Source: DASSFG01 sp035547915 (GTDB taxonomy: Bacteria > Planctomycetota > Planctomycetia > Pirellulales > JAICIG01). From it: DNA of 64,000 bases. The position numbers were made by a program, and so were the translations under genes. The notes under the pieces were generated by a model, which did no database searches, was not told the DNA's origin, and saw nothing but the letters and a program-made list of their open reading frames with translations. The stretch covers positions 91,587-155,586 of the forward strand of contig DASZTS010000094.1 of the NCBI GenBank assembly GCA_035547915.1, given 5' to 3'. This document shows positions 35,475 to 45,099 of the stretch, one piece after another; position 1 is the stretch's first letter, and each line of letters starts with the position of its first letter.

Positions 35475-37001
35475 CTAATACTGCATCTTTAGGTTGAACA
35501 ACGCGGCAATACACATGCCGAGCATCCGCATCCCATTCGCCACGACGCGAGTCATTTTGGTGATGCCGTGGATCCGCTCCTGATAGTGAACGGGCAGATC
35601 GACGACCCGCAAATGACGCCGTGCGGCACCGAACAACAACTCAAAATCTCCCCAGCGGTCGGTGACTCCCCAACTGTGCAGCAACGGTTCGATGCGCAAC
35701 CAATCGCGACGCCAAAGCACCTTTGTACCACAGAGGGTATCCTTGATTCGCTGTTCTAGTAAGAACGAAAAGACGTGAGCGAAGAACCAGTTCCCCACGT
35801 AGTTCGAGTATTTCATCGCATGACGCTGCATCTGATACACGAGGCGAGATCCGTTGATGAACTCTCCCTGGCCGGACACCAGCGCGTCAAAGAAGTAGGG
35901 AAGCTCCTCAGGCATTACTGCGAGATCGCCGTCGAGGATCATCAAGACATCACCGCGAGCCGCCCGAAAGCCTGTCCAGACATTTTCGGATTTTGAAATC
36001 CCTGGTCCTTCCACCAAACGGATATCCTTTTCGGGATACAGCGACTGCAGGCGTCGAACTTCGTCACCTGTGCCGTCTGTTGACCGGTCGTCGCAAAAAA
36101 TGATCTCCACGTGACGGCCCATAGATGGAAGCCGCTCGATGGCTAACTGCACGTTATCGCGTTCGTTCTTGCACGGGATGATCACCGATACGCTGACTTC
36201 GTGGGCCGCTAACTGCACCGGTCTCGGTCGGGCGACTATCATTTGCACCAGGCATAGCCGACGTAAACCGGGTAGTCGTGCCACGACACGGTTGACAAAC
36301 TCGGAAAGAAGCGGGATCCAGATCGGAATTAACACCGATTTGTGGATCTTGATCAGTTCAAAGCCGGAGATGTTGAGAAGACCTGTCACATCATGCTCGG
36401 TAAACCAGTTCGGCTCCAGCAACGGCGTACGAATTCCGAGGCGACCGGCTAGACTCAGCAACGGTTGCCAGAGGTAGTTGTAGTTGTAGACTACCAGCCG
36501 AGTGTGCGGATGGCACATTTGCTGCGCTTGCCGTAACACTGCGAGCACGTCGACTGTATCCGAGATGTCGTTGACCACGACATAGTCGAACTTCTCGTCG
36601 GTAGCGAATGTTTCGGGGTCCGCTCGATGGCACTCCACGTCGGGGTGCAATTCGCGGCACAATCGCACCATCTCGTCGCTGATCTCCACGCCAACCGCGC
36701 GCTTCGGTTCCAGGGCTGCCAGGAATTGGCCCATCTGGCACCGGACATTTAAAACGCGGGAACGAGGTTCGACGATAAATCGCAGGAGCCGGTAGAGGCA
36801 CCGGTAATAATAAGCGTTGCGCTCAACGCAACGCTGCCGCTGCCCAATAAACCGAGCTTGATGTTTCCGCGCCAGCGTCCGTTTCAGCTCGATGGCCGCA
36901 ACGCCCCATAGCTCGCCTGACTTTTGAGAACCTGCCACTCGGTCCACATTCTCGAAAGTCGTGGCCTTCGCGTCCACTTCGACGGCATTTGACGGCATCA
37001 T
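35475..37001 (-). CDS. Methyltransferase-glycosyltransferase family 2 fusion
   Basis: A 508-residue two-domain protein. Residues about 60-220 form a class I methyltransferase (SRVLNVRCQMGQFLAALEP, DYVVVNDISDTV); the SAM glycine motif is degenerate (NVRCQMG rather than GxGxG), so activity is uncertain. Residues about 270-500 form a GT-A family 2 glycosyltransferase: VSVIIPCKNERDNV, IIFCDDRSTDGTGDE, then the metal-binding DGDLA, as in dolichol-phosphate-mannose synthases. SGQGEFINGSRL and DTLCGTKVLWRRDW are also typical of that group. No membrane segments are obvious. It probably transfers sugar to a lipid carrier for the neighbouring GT-C-like membrane protein. Confidence 0.87.
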   Translation of the reverse strand: MMPSNAVEVDAKATTFENVDRVAGSQKSGELWGVAAIELKRTLARKHQARFIGQRQRCVERNAYYYRCLYRLLRFIVEPRSRVLNVRCQMGQFLAALEPKRAVGVEISDEMVRLCRELHPDVECHRADPETFATDEKFDYVVVNDISDTVDVLAVLRQAQQMCHPHTRLVVYNYNYLWQPLLSLAGRLGIRTPLLEPNWFTEHDVTGLLNISGFELIKIHKSVLIPIWIPLLSEFVNRVVARLPGLRRLCLVQMIVARPRPVQLAAHEVSVSVIIPCKNERDNVQLAIERLPSMGRHVEIIFCDDRSTDGTGDEVRRLQSLYPEKDIRLVEGPGISKSENVWTGFRAARGDVLMILDGDLAVMPEELPYFFDALVSGQGEFINGSRLVYQMQRHAMKYSNYVGNWFFAHVFSFLLEQRIKDTLCGTKVLWRRDWLRIEPLLHSWGVTDRWGDFELLFGAARRHLRVVDLPVHYQERIHGITKMTRVVANGMRMLGMCIAALFNLKMQY

Positions 37002-37171
37002 CAGACTTGGGGCACTCTTGCCCCCGAAAGACCACCGGCTGCTGACTCGCGGTCTCCATGAACGCAGAAGCTCGGCGTGACTGAGATTACTTCGGCGGGC
37101 CTAAGCTAGCCCATTTTCATTAGAGTTCGGTGTGGGCAGTGTGTGGTGTTCGTTACGCACACCGAGGTTAT

Positions 37172-37918
37172 CTACTCAGATGGCTTTTCCGCGGCAATAA
37201 GCACGGACCCCGAGAATTCTTTGACCAAGGGAACCGCTTCGAGCATCCTGCCAACGGAGGATACGATGGGGATCAGCGCTGCAGGCACCGCGGGATGGAG
37301 CCAATCGAAGTTTCGGATGCTGATATCCTCGAACCCAAGCTCGCGAAGCGAGCGACCGAGTCGCCACCGGACGATTGCTGTTTCGTCGGGTGAGGCCCCC
37401 ATCATTCTTCTAACGACTGGGATGCGCCGTTCAGCCCAAACTTGCGGATTCAAATAGTTCGGCTCGGCGAACGACAATCGGCCACCTGGAACAAGATCGT
37501 CACGAATCCGCGCCAGAGAAAGAGCGATATCCAAGTGATGCAATACGGACGAACCAACCACCGCATCAAATGGTCCAGGTAGATCAAGCGATTCGAACTC
37601 GCCGCAATAGAATTTGACTCCTTTGGGATCAATCCCCCGCTGTCGAGCAAGCTCAAGAAGATCGGGGGAGATGTCGACGGCGCAAACACTTGCCCCGGCG
37701 GCCACGAAGAACTCGGTAAAGAGACCGGTACCGCAGCCAATTTCTAGGACCCGCATTCCTGGCCCGATATTGGCCGCCCGAACGATCAACTCTGCGCGTC
37801 TTTTTGCGCGCACCCGTCCAGCCGCACTAGCCCAGTTCCAAGCGTGCTCGGCCCCCTCAGCCGCGAGCGCTTTCCCGTGCACGATTTCACGAAGGCCGCG
37901 TTCAGTCACGTTATGCAT
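37172..37918 (-). CDS. SAM-dependent methyltransferase, class I
   Basis: A 248-residue protein. GGAG lies 5 bp before the ATG at 37918. The SAM site is VLEIGCGTGLFTEFF, with Asp at AVDISPDLLE, then VGSSVLHHLDI and PGGRLSFAEPN. It resembles the UbiE/Methyltransf_25 group. A 170-bp gap separates it from the next gene of the glycan cluster, so it may have its own transcript. Hydrophobic residues near the C-terminus are not long enough for a membrane helix. The substrate is unknown; context suggests a sugar or lipid intermediate. Confidence 0.87.
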   Translation of the reverse strand: MHNVTERGLREIVHGKALAAEGAEHAWNWASAAGRVRAKRRAELIVRAANIGPGMRVLEIGCGTGLFTEFFVAAGASVCAVDISPDLLELARQRGIDPKGVKFYCGEFESLDLPGPFDAVVGSSVLHHLDIALSLARIRDDLVPGGRLSFAEPNYLNPQVWAERRIPVVRRMMGASPDETAIVRWRLGRSLRELGFEDISIRNFDWLHPAVPAALIPIVSSVGRMLEAVPLVKEFSGSVLIAAEKPSE

Positions 37919-38023
37919 GCGTTCTCCAAAGTTCCGTGAAAAAGATCATACGCTGGTCTGACATTCTCCGCCAACGAGTCCCGAAGAGAGGCTTGCGATT
38001 TCTGACCGGCAACACGGCGGGGG

Positions 38024-38050
38024 TTGACGCCGACGACGATTTGATATCTT
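38024..38050 (+). promoter_or_regulatory. Possible sigma70 promoter of gadB
   Basis: TTGACG at 38024-38029 matches the -35 consensus in five of six positions. TATCTT at 38045-38050 is a fair -10 box, but the spacer is 15 bp, shorter than usual. It lies about 35 bp upstream of the gadB start. Confidence 0.3.
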
Positions 38051-38085
38051 TCTCAGTTCGAGAAGGCCGCTAGGGAGAGTGAAAA

Positions 38086-39483
38086 ATGGTTTTGCACGCG
38101 AAGAACTCGGTACGAGGCAACCTCGACGACGATGTTTATGCTTCGGTTGACCTCGCCGTAAGCATGCCGAAATACAGGTTTCCGGACCAGGAACAGAACC
38201 CTCGCCATGCGTATTCCGTCGTTCACGACGAGCTCATGCTCGACGGCAACTCGCGACAAAACCTGGCAACGTTTTGCCAAACCTGGGTCGAACCCGAGGT
38301 CTACAAGCTTATGGACGAGTGCCTGGCGAAGAACATCATCGACAAGGACGAATATCCGCAGACCGCCGAGATCGAAGCGCGCTGCGTCCACATGGTGGCT
38401 GATCTATGGAATTCGCCAGAACACGCAAATACGGTGGGTTGTTCGACGACTGGTTCGAGCGAGGCGGCCATGTTGGGCGGTATGGCGATGAAACGGCGCT
38501 GGGAGGCGAAACGCAAAGCCGCCAGCAAGTCCGCCGACAAGCCGAACCTCGTCTCGGGTCCTGTGCAGATCTGCTGGCACAAATTTGCTCGCTATTGGGA
38601 CATCGAGCTGCGCGAGATTCCGCTGGAAAAGGGGCGGCACTTGATGACGCCCGCCGAGGTGGTCAAACGCTGCGACGAGAACACCATCGGCGTCGTCCCC
38701 ACGTTGGGTGTGACTTTCACTTGCCAATATGAACCGGTCGAAGCGGTCGCGGCGGAACTCGATCGTTTGCAGCGGGAGCGAGGGCTCGACATCCCGATCC
38801 ACGTGGATGCCGCGAGCGGAGGTTTTCTCGCTCCGTTTTGTGCGCCGGATCTGATCTGGGATTTCAGGCTTCCTCGCGTGAAGTCGATCAACAGCTCGGG
38901 GCACAAATTCGGCTTATCGCCACTGGGGGTGGGCTGGGTCGTCTGGCGGGAAGAACACGACTTGCCCAACGAACTCGTTTTCTGGGTCAATTACCTGGGC
39001 GGGAACATGCGCGACATCGCCCTCAATTTCTCCCGGCCAGGCGGGCAGGTCGTCTGCCAATACTACAACTTCTTGCGCCTAGGACGGGATGGGTATCGCA
39101 AGATCCAAACGGCCTGCTATGAAACGGCTCGGTACCTTGCCGGCGAGATCGAACGACTGGGGCCGTTTGAAATAGTTTATGGGGGCGACGCGACGAGCGG
39201 CATCCCCGCCGTGTGTTGGGCGATCAAACCCGGTTCGGACCCGGGCTTCAGCCTCTACGACCTGGCCGATCGGCTGCGGACGCGAGGCTGGCAGGTTCCC
39301 GCCTATTCGTTGCCGGCCAACGAGCAAGGGGTCGTCGTGCAACGCATCTTGGTACGGCATGGTGTTAGTCGCGACCTGGGCTCGCTGTTGTTGGAAGACA
39401 TGAAGCAAGCCGTCGACTTCCTTGGCAGACATCCTACGCGCGGCGCGCTGACAGCCGACGAGGCGTCGGGATTTCACCATTGA
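38086..39483 (+). CDS. gadB: Glutamate decarboxylase
   Basis: A 465-residue PLP enzyme that turns glutamate into GABA and CO2, consuming a proton. AGGGAGAG precedes the ATG at 38086. Signatures: GCSTTGSSEAAMLGGMAMKRRW, HVDAASGGFLAPF with the PLP-binding Asp, and NSSGHKFGLSPLGVGWV with Lys274 as the Schiff-base residue. Length matches bacterial GadA/GadB (about 466 aa). The N-terminal 30 residues contain VHDELMLDGNSRQNLATFC, as in the acid-resistance enzymes. No GadC-like antiporter is adjacent, so a role in acid resistance is not shown. It converges with the histidine kinase gene. Confidence 0.95.
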   Translation: MVLHAKNSVRGNLDDDVYASVDLAVSMPKYRFPDQEQNPRHAYSVVHDELMLDGNSRQNLATFCQTWVEPEVYKLMDECLAKNIIDKDEYPQTAEIEARCVHMVADLWNSPEHANTVGCSTTGSSEAAMLGGMAMKRRWEAKRKAASKSADKPNLVSGPVQICWHKFARYWDIELREIPLEKGRHLMTPAEVVKRCDENTIGVVPTLGVTFTCQYEPVEAVAAELDRLQRERGLDIPIHVDAASGGFLAPFCAPDLIWDFRLPRVKSINSSGHKFGLSPLGVGWVVWREEHDLPNELVFWVNYLGGNMRDIALNFSRPGGQVVCQYYNFLRLGRDGYRKIQTACYETARYLAGEIERLGPFEIVYGGDATSGIPAVCWAIKPGSDPGFSLYDLADRLRTRGWQVPAYSLPANEQGVVVQRILVRHGVSRDLGSLLLEDMKQAVDFLGRHPTRGALTADEASGFHH

Positions 39484-39492
39484 CCGTTGGCT

Positions 39493-39530
39493 GAGAGCGC
39501 GGCTAACAAAAACCCGGAAGCTGGAGGGAC
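39493..39530 (+). repeat. R1 element, left-half copy C
   Basis: AGAGCGCGGCTAACAAAAACCCGGAAGC matches the left half of R1 copies A and B (the stretch here is described in parts: AGAGCGCGGCTAAC, then AAAAACCCGGAAGC). The right half and inner hairpin are missing. It lies in the gap between the convergent gadB and histidine kinase stops. Confidence 0.65.
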
Positions 39531-39536
39531 GGGCTA

Positions 39537-41543
39537 TTACGAGACGGCCGGGGCGAGGGGTAGCGAGACGGTAATCGTTGTGCCGCCCTCGGGTTTGGTG
39601 GCGATGTGCATCTGGCCGCCCAGCAGTTCGGCCCGTTTACGAATTCCCTCCAGCCCGAAATGATCTTCGGAGACCTGCGCCGGATCGAAGCCGACGCCCC
39701 AGTCGCGAATCTCCAACAGGATGCGATTGCCGCGTTCGACCAGTGTCACCTCGGCGCGTTGGGTCCGGCTGTGGCGACGGATGTTGGTCAAACCCTCCTG
39801 CGCGATGCGAAACAGCGTTCCCTCGAGCAAGGGATCGAGCCGGTCGAACGAAACGCGATGGTGATAATCGATTTGAAGTTCTCCATGCGAACTGTGCTCG
39901 GCCACGAGGTAGGAAATGGCCAACACGATCCCTTCCTCGTCCAGAATCGGCGGCCGTAAACCGCTCATCACGCGGCGTCCCTCGATCACCGAGCGGTGCA
40001 CGAGATGCCGGGCCAACTCGAGCGCGGCTTGCGCTTTCGCGGACATCTGTTGATCGGTGGCTACGCAGTCGAGGTGCATCAAGCTGGCCGACATGTATTG
40101 CACCAACCCGTCGTGAATCTCGTAAGCCATCAGTTGACGGTCGTGCTCGTGCGCTCGGATCAACTGTTTCAAGAATGAGCGCTCCGCACGCAACCGTTCT
40201 TCGGACTTCTTTCGCTCACTGATGTCGGTCGAGATGCCGCACAGCCCATAGGGCGACTCGCGCGCGTCCGTCAGGAGAAACTTGACCGAGAGATAGGTCT
40301 TTTGCCGCCCTCCCACCGGTATTTTCTCTTCGAATTGAAACGCCAGACCGCTATGTCGCACCTTGCGGTCGTTCTCTCGCAACTGCTCGGCCGTCTCCGG
40401 ATCGAACAACTCCGCGTCGGTGCGCCCGACCACTTCCGAGTTGGGACGCCCCATAGCATCTTCGAATGCCCGATTGACGAGCACATATTTTCCCGCCGTG
40501 TCTTTGACGTAGACGATGGCCGGCGTGTTCTCGAGCATCGACACGAACCGTTGCTCCGTTTCGCGCAGTGCCGTGAGGACCCGCCGCTGCGGTGTGACGT
40601 CGCGAAAGACGAACAAGGCGCCGTACCGCTTGCCGAAGGCGTCTATGAGTGGCTGCGCGCTGACCTGGAGCCAGACGGCTTCCCAGTGTTCCGGGTGCAT
40701 GAAGAGGATCTCTTCCCCTGCCACCGACTCGCCGCGCAAGGCCCTGGCGAGGGGAGACTGCTGAGGCGGGTATGGCGTGCACCCATCGGCCATATAAGCG
40801 CCCTTGAACCACCGGCTGAGCGCCTCCTCACGGTTGCCCTCCGCGCACAGAATGTTCGCCCCGGCCGGATTGATGTGGTTCAAGCGGCCACCGCGGTCGG
40901 CGATCACCACGCCGACTTCCATGCTCTCGAGCACCAGTTCGAGCAGGCGCGTCTGCTTCTGTCGTTCGCGCTCGGCCTGTTGGCGCTGGATGGCCTCGCG
41001 GCGGAGTACCTCATTGGCCTGCGCCAGATCGAGGGTGCGTTGAGCGACGCGGGTCTCCAATTCGGCATTGGCTCGCTGGAGCGCCTCTTGGGCGCGCTTC
41101 AATTCGTCGACGTTGGTGGCGGCTCCGGCCACGGCCACGATCTTGCCATCTCGCCAAACAGGGCCCAACAGGCACGAGTACCAGCTCCACTCGCCCGCTT
41201 CGTTGCGGGCGCGGATCTCGTACGGCTGCGGCGTGCCCGTTTCATAGACCCGTTCCACCGTCTCGCGGTAGCGATCGCGGTGCTCGGGCCATATATACGC
41301 ATAAGCATTCTCGCCGATTATCTCGGCCAATTTGTGGCCGGCCCGATTCAGGAAGAGCAGTGTGCCTTCCCGGTCGGTCATGAACACCGTGTCCGGCACA
41401 TACTCAAGCATGCTGATGAGCTGCTCGCGGCCGGTTTCGCTCTGGCGTTGCCGCTCGAGCTGTCGTTCGAGGTAGGCGACGCGACGGCGTAGCGCTGCGA
41501 CTTCGGCTTCCGCGGACTGGTACGGTTTTGGGTCGGCCGACAT
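39537..41543 (-). CDS. PAS-domain sensor histidine kinase, HisKA_3 type
   Basis: A 668-residue soluble kinase from the ATG at 41543 (GGAAG upstream). Domain order: coiled coil 14-40, PAS about 45-155 (FMTDREGTLLFLNRAG), coiled coil, PAS about 215-330, PAS about 335-455 (YVKDTAGKYVLVNRAFEDAMGR), HisKA_3 with the phosphorylated His in YEIHDGLVQ, and a HATPase domain with IAQEGLTNIRRHS, DWGVGFD and FGLEGIRKRAELLGG. This NarL/DegS-type kinase would phosphorylate a LuxR-class response regulator, but none lies in the window. No membrane segment is seen, so the signal is probably cytosolic (redox, ligand or partner protein). Confidence 0.92.
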   Translation of the reverse strand: MSADPKPYQSAEAEVAALRRRVAYLERQLERQRQSETGREQLISMLEYVPDTVFMTDREGTLLFLNRAGHKLAEIIGENAYAYIWPEHRDRYRETVERVYETGTPQPYEIRARNEAGEWSWYSCLLGPVWRDGKIVAVAGAATNVDELKRAQEALQRANAELETRVAQRTLDLAQANEVLRREAIQRQQAERERQKQTRLLELVLESMEVGVVIADRGGRLNHINPAGANILCAEGNREEALSRWFKGAYMADGCTPYPPQQSPLARALRGESVAGEEILFMHPEHWEAVWLQVSAQPLIDAFGKRYGALFVFRDVTPQRRVLTALRETEQRFVSMLENTPAIVYVKDTAGKYVLVNRAFEDAMGRPNSEVVGRTDAELFDPETAEQLRENDRKVRHSGLAFQFEEKIPVGGRQKTYLSVKFLLTDARESPYGLCGISTDISERKKSEERLRAERSFLKQLIRAHEHDRQLMAYEIHDGLVQYMSASLMHLDCVATDQQMSAKAQAALELARHLVHRSVIEGRRVMSGLRPPILDEEGIVLAISYLVAEHSSHGELQIDYHHRVSFDRLDPLLEGTLFRIAQEGLTNIRRHSRTQRAEVTLVERGNRILLEIRDWGVGFDPAQVSEDHFGLEGIRKRAELLGGQMHIATKPEGGTTITVSLPLAPAVS

Positions 41544-41740
41544 GACGACTACGGCTTCCACTGGCCCGACAAAATTGCCTGCGAACCATGATGGTAACTG
41601 CTCGTCGAGCACAGCGGCAAGTTCGCGGATTTCGAGGTCGGCAGCGGGCAGTTCGGCGACGTCCGCCCGCGACCGGTTGTCCGTTATTTTTCGCACTCTC
41701 GCGATGCCGCCGCTCGTCAACCATTTGCCTGGACCCTAAA

Positions 41741-43183
41741 ATGCGGCGGGAGATTTCCAACGTCGGTCCAGGTCGTCGATTCATGGCGCGCATCCTGTCG
41801 TTCATCGTGCTGGTGGCCATTTTGCTGGTGATGGGCGCCCTCTTTTTTCGCGTCATGGCGGGGTTCTTCGTGCCCCTCTTTTTGTCCGTGCTCTTGGTGG
41901 TGATGTTTCGGCCCGTACACCGCTGGATCGTGGTTCGCTCGCGCGGTCGCGAGCGGCTGGCCGCCGGACTGACGACGCTCGCTATCCTGGCGATCGTCAT
42001 GGCGCCATTGATTCTCGTGCTGATCCAGGCCGGTTTCGAAGCCAGCTTGATCGCCCGGCACTGGAACTCGGCGACCATCAAGGAGAAGCTCGCCTCGGTG
42101 CGGCAGAAAACGGGTCTCTCGTTGCCGCCGCCACCCGTGATCAGCGGGCTCGACCGGGTCGACGACGCGCTGGGGGCTGCTTCGGCGGTGGACGGACCAG
42201 ATGAACGGCAGGTCGCCGACCTATCTGCGGCGGTAGGCGATCTGGCTAGTGCCCTGTACCAGGAATTGAGCGCGTCCGAGGAACTTCCTCTTTGGGTGGC
42301 AACGAGCGACGCTGAAAAGCTCGCGGCCGACCGTCAGCGTTTGGCCGCCGCGGCCGAACTCCACGAACCCCGCGATTACGTCTCCGAGGTCAACCTCGCA
42401 GCGGGCGCACTGCGATCCGACTTGCTGGGCAGCCCTTGGAAAAACTGGCTCAAACGGCAGGCGAACCCTTCGGAGGAACAACTCGCCACATGGCGTGAGA
42501 AGGCCGGCGAATTGGCCGATTCGTTGGCGGTCGGTGGTGCTCAATACGCCGGGAACGTGCTGCCCGATCTGCTCATCGGCTTGGCCGTGATGATCGTGTC
42601 GCTCTACTATTTCCTGGCCGACGGACCGGCAATGATCAAGTCGCTCATGCGGCTTTCCCCCCTCGACGACCGTTACGAAGAACAATTGCTCGACGAGTTC
42701 ACCAAGGTGAGTCGCGCCGTGGTGGTAGCCACGTTGCTATCGGCCGTCGTTCAAGGCGTGCTGGCGGGCGCCGGCTATCTCTTTGCCGGCCTGGGCTCGG
42801 TCGCACTGCTTACCATGCTCACGATGCTGTTTGCATTGGTGCCGTTCGTCGGCGGCGCGGCGGTCTGGGTGCCTTGTTGCCTGTGGCTCCTTCTCGAAGG
42901 TCGCGTGACGGCGGCCATCCTGCTGGCCCTGTATTGCGGCATCATCGTCTCGGCCTCGGACAACATCATCAAACCGCTCGTCCTGCAAGGCCAGTCGAAC
43001 CTGCACCCGCTATTGGCCCTGCTGAGCGTACTCGGCGGAGTGAAAGCTTTGGGGCCGATCGGCATCGTCGTCGGCCCCATGGTCGTCGCCTTCTTGCAAG
43101 TCCTGCTACAGATGCTGCAAATCGAGCTCGACCAATTGAGCGGCTCAAAAACGGCCGGTCCGTCACCTGCCCCGCCAGCGTGA
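41741..43183 (+). CDS. AI-2E family transporter (PerM-like)
   Basis: A 480-residue inner-membrane protein. The open frame runs upstream antisense to the kinase start, so I place the start at the ATG at 41741; an ATG at 41783 is also possible. Two N-terminal membrane helices (LSFIVLVAILLVMGALFF, FFVPLFLSVLLVVMFRPVH) are followed by a third, then a long soluble loop (about 130-320). This is larger than in most family members and Glu/Ala-rich. Five more helices follow, ending with SDNIIKPLVLQGQSNLHPLLALLSVLGG, the family signature. The family includes autoinducer-2 exporters and Na+/H+ antiporters, so substrate cannot be assigned. Confidence 0.88.
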   Translation: MRREISNVGPGRRFMARILSFIVLVAILLVMGALFFRVMAGFFVPLFLSVLLVVMFRPVHRWIVVRSRGRERLAAGLTTLAILAIVMAPLILVLIQAGFEASLIARHWNSATIKEKLASVRQKTGLSLPPPPVISGLDRVDDALGAASAVDGPDERQVADLSAAVGDLASALYQELSASEELPLWVATSDAEKLAADRQRLAAAAELHEPRDYVSEVNLAAGALRSDLLGSPWKNWLKRQANPSEEQLATWREKAGELADSLAVGGAQYAGNVLPDLLIGLAVMIVSLYYFLADGPAMIKSLMRLSPLDDRYEEQLLDEFTKVSRAVVVATLLSAVVQGVLAGAGYLFAGLGSVALLTMLTMLFALVPFVGGAAVWVPCCLWLLLEGRVTAAILLALYCGIIVSASDNIIKPLVLQGQSNLHPLLALLSVLGGVKALGPIGIVVGPMVVAFLQVLLQMLQIELDQLSGSKTAGPSPAPPA

Positions 43184-43255
43184 AAGCGTGCGTTGATCGA
43201 GCGCGTCGCCGACGACGCACTCGGTTCGTTTGGGTCGCCGTGATTGGATCTCGAT

Positions 43256-44884
43256 TCAGTGCGACACGCGCCAGCGCACCCGGAACAGCCAGATCATGGC
43301 GGCGACCATGCCGAGGTCGAGTGCCAGGTAGAAACCGACGAACGAGAACCAGAGCGGCCAATTGGCGGGTATGGCTTGCGTGTCCTGCGCGTGCAGGTCG
43401 AGCGGCAAGGCGAACGACGCAGCGAACGGGCTCGTGAACGACAACTGTTTCACGATCTGTAGCGCTTCGCGATGTTCGGAGTAGAACAACTCCGCGAACT
43501 GCGAGACGGCCACCGGCACCGTGAACAGCAGGATGATCACCAGATACGATGTCATCATGCTCACGGCCGTCTTGCGGAAGACCACCGAACAGAAAAGTGC
43601 CAGTTCCGCCGTGGTGAAGCAGCATAGGCCCACGATCAGCAGATAGCCGCCGATCGTCGGCAGATTGATCCAGTAGTAACTCACCATCACGCAGGCCAAC
43701 AGCAGCGGCCACAGTAGGAACGAAGTGAGGACCGTCGATACGCGCAGACCCGAAACCAACTTGCCCCACATGATCTGCCAAGGCGAGATGATCGTGACCA
43801 ACAGCAGGTCGAGCGTCTCGCGTTCGCGTTCGCTGGTGACGCTGCCCGCCGAAAAAACCGGTCCGACCAGCATGTTAAAGAGCACCACGTAGCTGATGTA
43901 CCAGGGGGCGTACTGCGGAAACAGATAGAGGCAGGCGGCCATCAGCGGAATCGCCAGGAACATACTCACCTGGATCACCACGCGCAGCATGAGCGTACCC
44001 TGGCTGAACAGCTCGCTGCGCATCTCCTTGTCGTAGATCGGATTCACGCCGTCGTCCAACAGCGTCGTGCGTTTGGCCGGCGCGAACAGGCGGTCGGGGA
44101 ACTGGTCGCGATGGATCACGAGCCCCACCGCTTGCTTCAGTTCCGTCACTTCGTCCACGACTTCCTTTCCCTCGCTCCCTACGTCGGGCGGATGGAGCAG
44201 CCGGCGGCTCGTCGCCACGAACAGCACGGCACACAAGGCTGCGCAGCCCGCGGGAAAGAAGGTCACCGCGACGAACAGGCGGAATGCCGCCCCGGCCCCT
44301 TCGAACATCTGCCAAAACATCAAGGCAAAGAGCGCCAGCGGCAGGATGGCCAGATACGACACGACCAGCGACGCCGACGTGCGGCGAAAGTAACTGCTAC
44401 AAGCCAAACTGATCATGCCGAACGTGCCGACCGAGATGATCAGCGCCAGATAGATGGCCAGCACCTCGTACAACGACACGCCGCCCAACGGCAGACACAG
44501 CATCACGATCGGCAGCGAGGAGAAGATGAGGATCGCCACGTGCGACAGCGACGCCAGCAGCTTGCCGAGCACAATCGCGCCCGGCTTGAGCGGGCTGGCC
44601 AAAAGCATCTCATAGCTCTTGCGTTCTTTTTCGCCGGTGATGGCTCCCGAGGCGAAGCTGGGCGCCATCAACGAGGCGATCAGGTATTGGCCGAGAAAAA
44701 AGAGATTGACCAACCGCTTGGCGGCTTCGGGGTTGGTCATGTCGATCTTCCGCTCTTGTGGCCAGGCCATGTAAACGACCGCACTCAAGAGGGCTACGTA
44801 GGCAAAGAGCAGGAAGAAGGCCCGCCGCATCCGCAGATTGACGAGCAGCTCTCGCTGCAAGACGGGATTCTCGATTAGGTACAT
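43256..44884 (-). CDS. ABC-2 type transporter permease, duplicated
   Basis: A 542-residue inner-membrane protein from the ATG at 44884. About 12 hydrophobic segments form two halves. Each half carries the ABC-2 coupling motif: GEKERKSYEMLLASPL at 84-99 and SERERETLDLLLVTI near residue 345. So two six-helix permeases are fused. The central soluble linker (about 225-290) is acidic. Such proteins export lipids, polysaccharides or drugs with a separate ATPase, but no ABC ATPase gene is adjacent in this window. It converges with the AI-2E gene, leaving 72 bp. Substrate unknown. Confidence 0.86.
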   Translation of the reverse strand: MYLIENPVLQRELLVNLRMRRAFFLLFAYVALLSAVVYMAWPQERKIDMTNPEAAKRLVNLFFLGQYLIASLMAPSFASGAITGEKERKSYEMLLASPLKPGAIVLGKLLASLSHVAILIFSSLPIVMLCLPLGGVSLYEVLAIYLALIISVGTFGMISLACSSYFRRTSASLVVSYLAILPLALFALMFWQMFEGAGAAFRLFVAVTFFPAGCAALCAVLFVATSRRLLHPPDVGSEGKEVVDEVTELKQAVGLVIHRDQFPDRLFAPAKRTTLLDDGVNPIYDKEMRSELFSQGTLMLRVVIQVSMFLAIPLMAACLYLFPQYAPWYISYVVLFNMLVGPVFSAGSVTSERERETLDLLLVTIISPWQIMWGKLVSGLRVSTVLTSFLLWPLLLACVMVSYYWINLPTIGGYLLIVGLCCFTTAELALFCSVVFRKTAVSMMTSYLVIILLFTVPVAVSQFAELFYSEHREALQIVKQLSFTSPFAASFALPLDLHAQDTQAIPANWPLWFSFVGFYLALDLGMVAAMIWLFRVRWRVSH

Positions 44885-44976
44885 GCCCGCGATGATTGGC
44901 GGAACAGGCCGCGTAGAAAGGTGGTCGAAACAGATCCGCGGTGCGGCAGCCACAAGACCGCCGCGTCACCCCTTTT

Positions 44977-45043
44977 GAGTCTATCCGAAAGTCGGCTGCC
45001 GCCGCGGACCATCAACGTCGCCAGGCCGGCCTTGGATAGGCTC
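44977..45043. repeat. R2 element, 67-bp copy
   Basis: GAGTCTATCCG at 44977-44987 and GGATAGGCTC at 45034-45043 form terminal inverted repeats nearly identical to those of the unit at 29505. The core differs in sequence but has the same length to within 1 bp. It lies between the permease start and the uvrA-family stop. Confidence 0.65.
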
Positions 45044-45099
45044 TTAATGTAACGGCTGGTTATGCGTCGCGGTACCAGAGGGGCAAGAAATGTAGTTTG

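Noticed and set aside
30632..38000. Island as a prophage or integron
   Set aside because: No integrase, transposase, attachment repeat at a tRNA, or phage structural gene is present.
40302..41492. Rightward open frame of 396 codons
   Set aside because: It is antisense to the histidine kinase PAS region.
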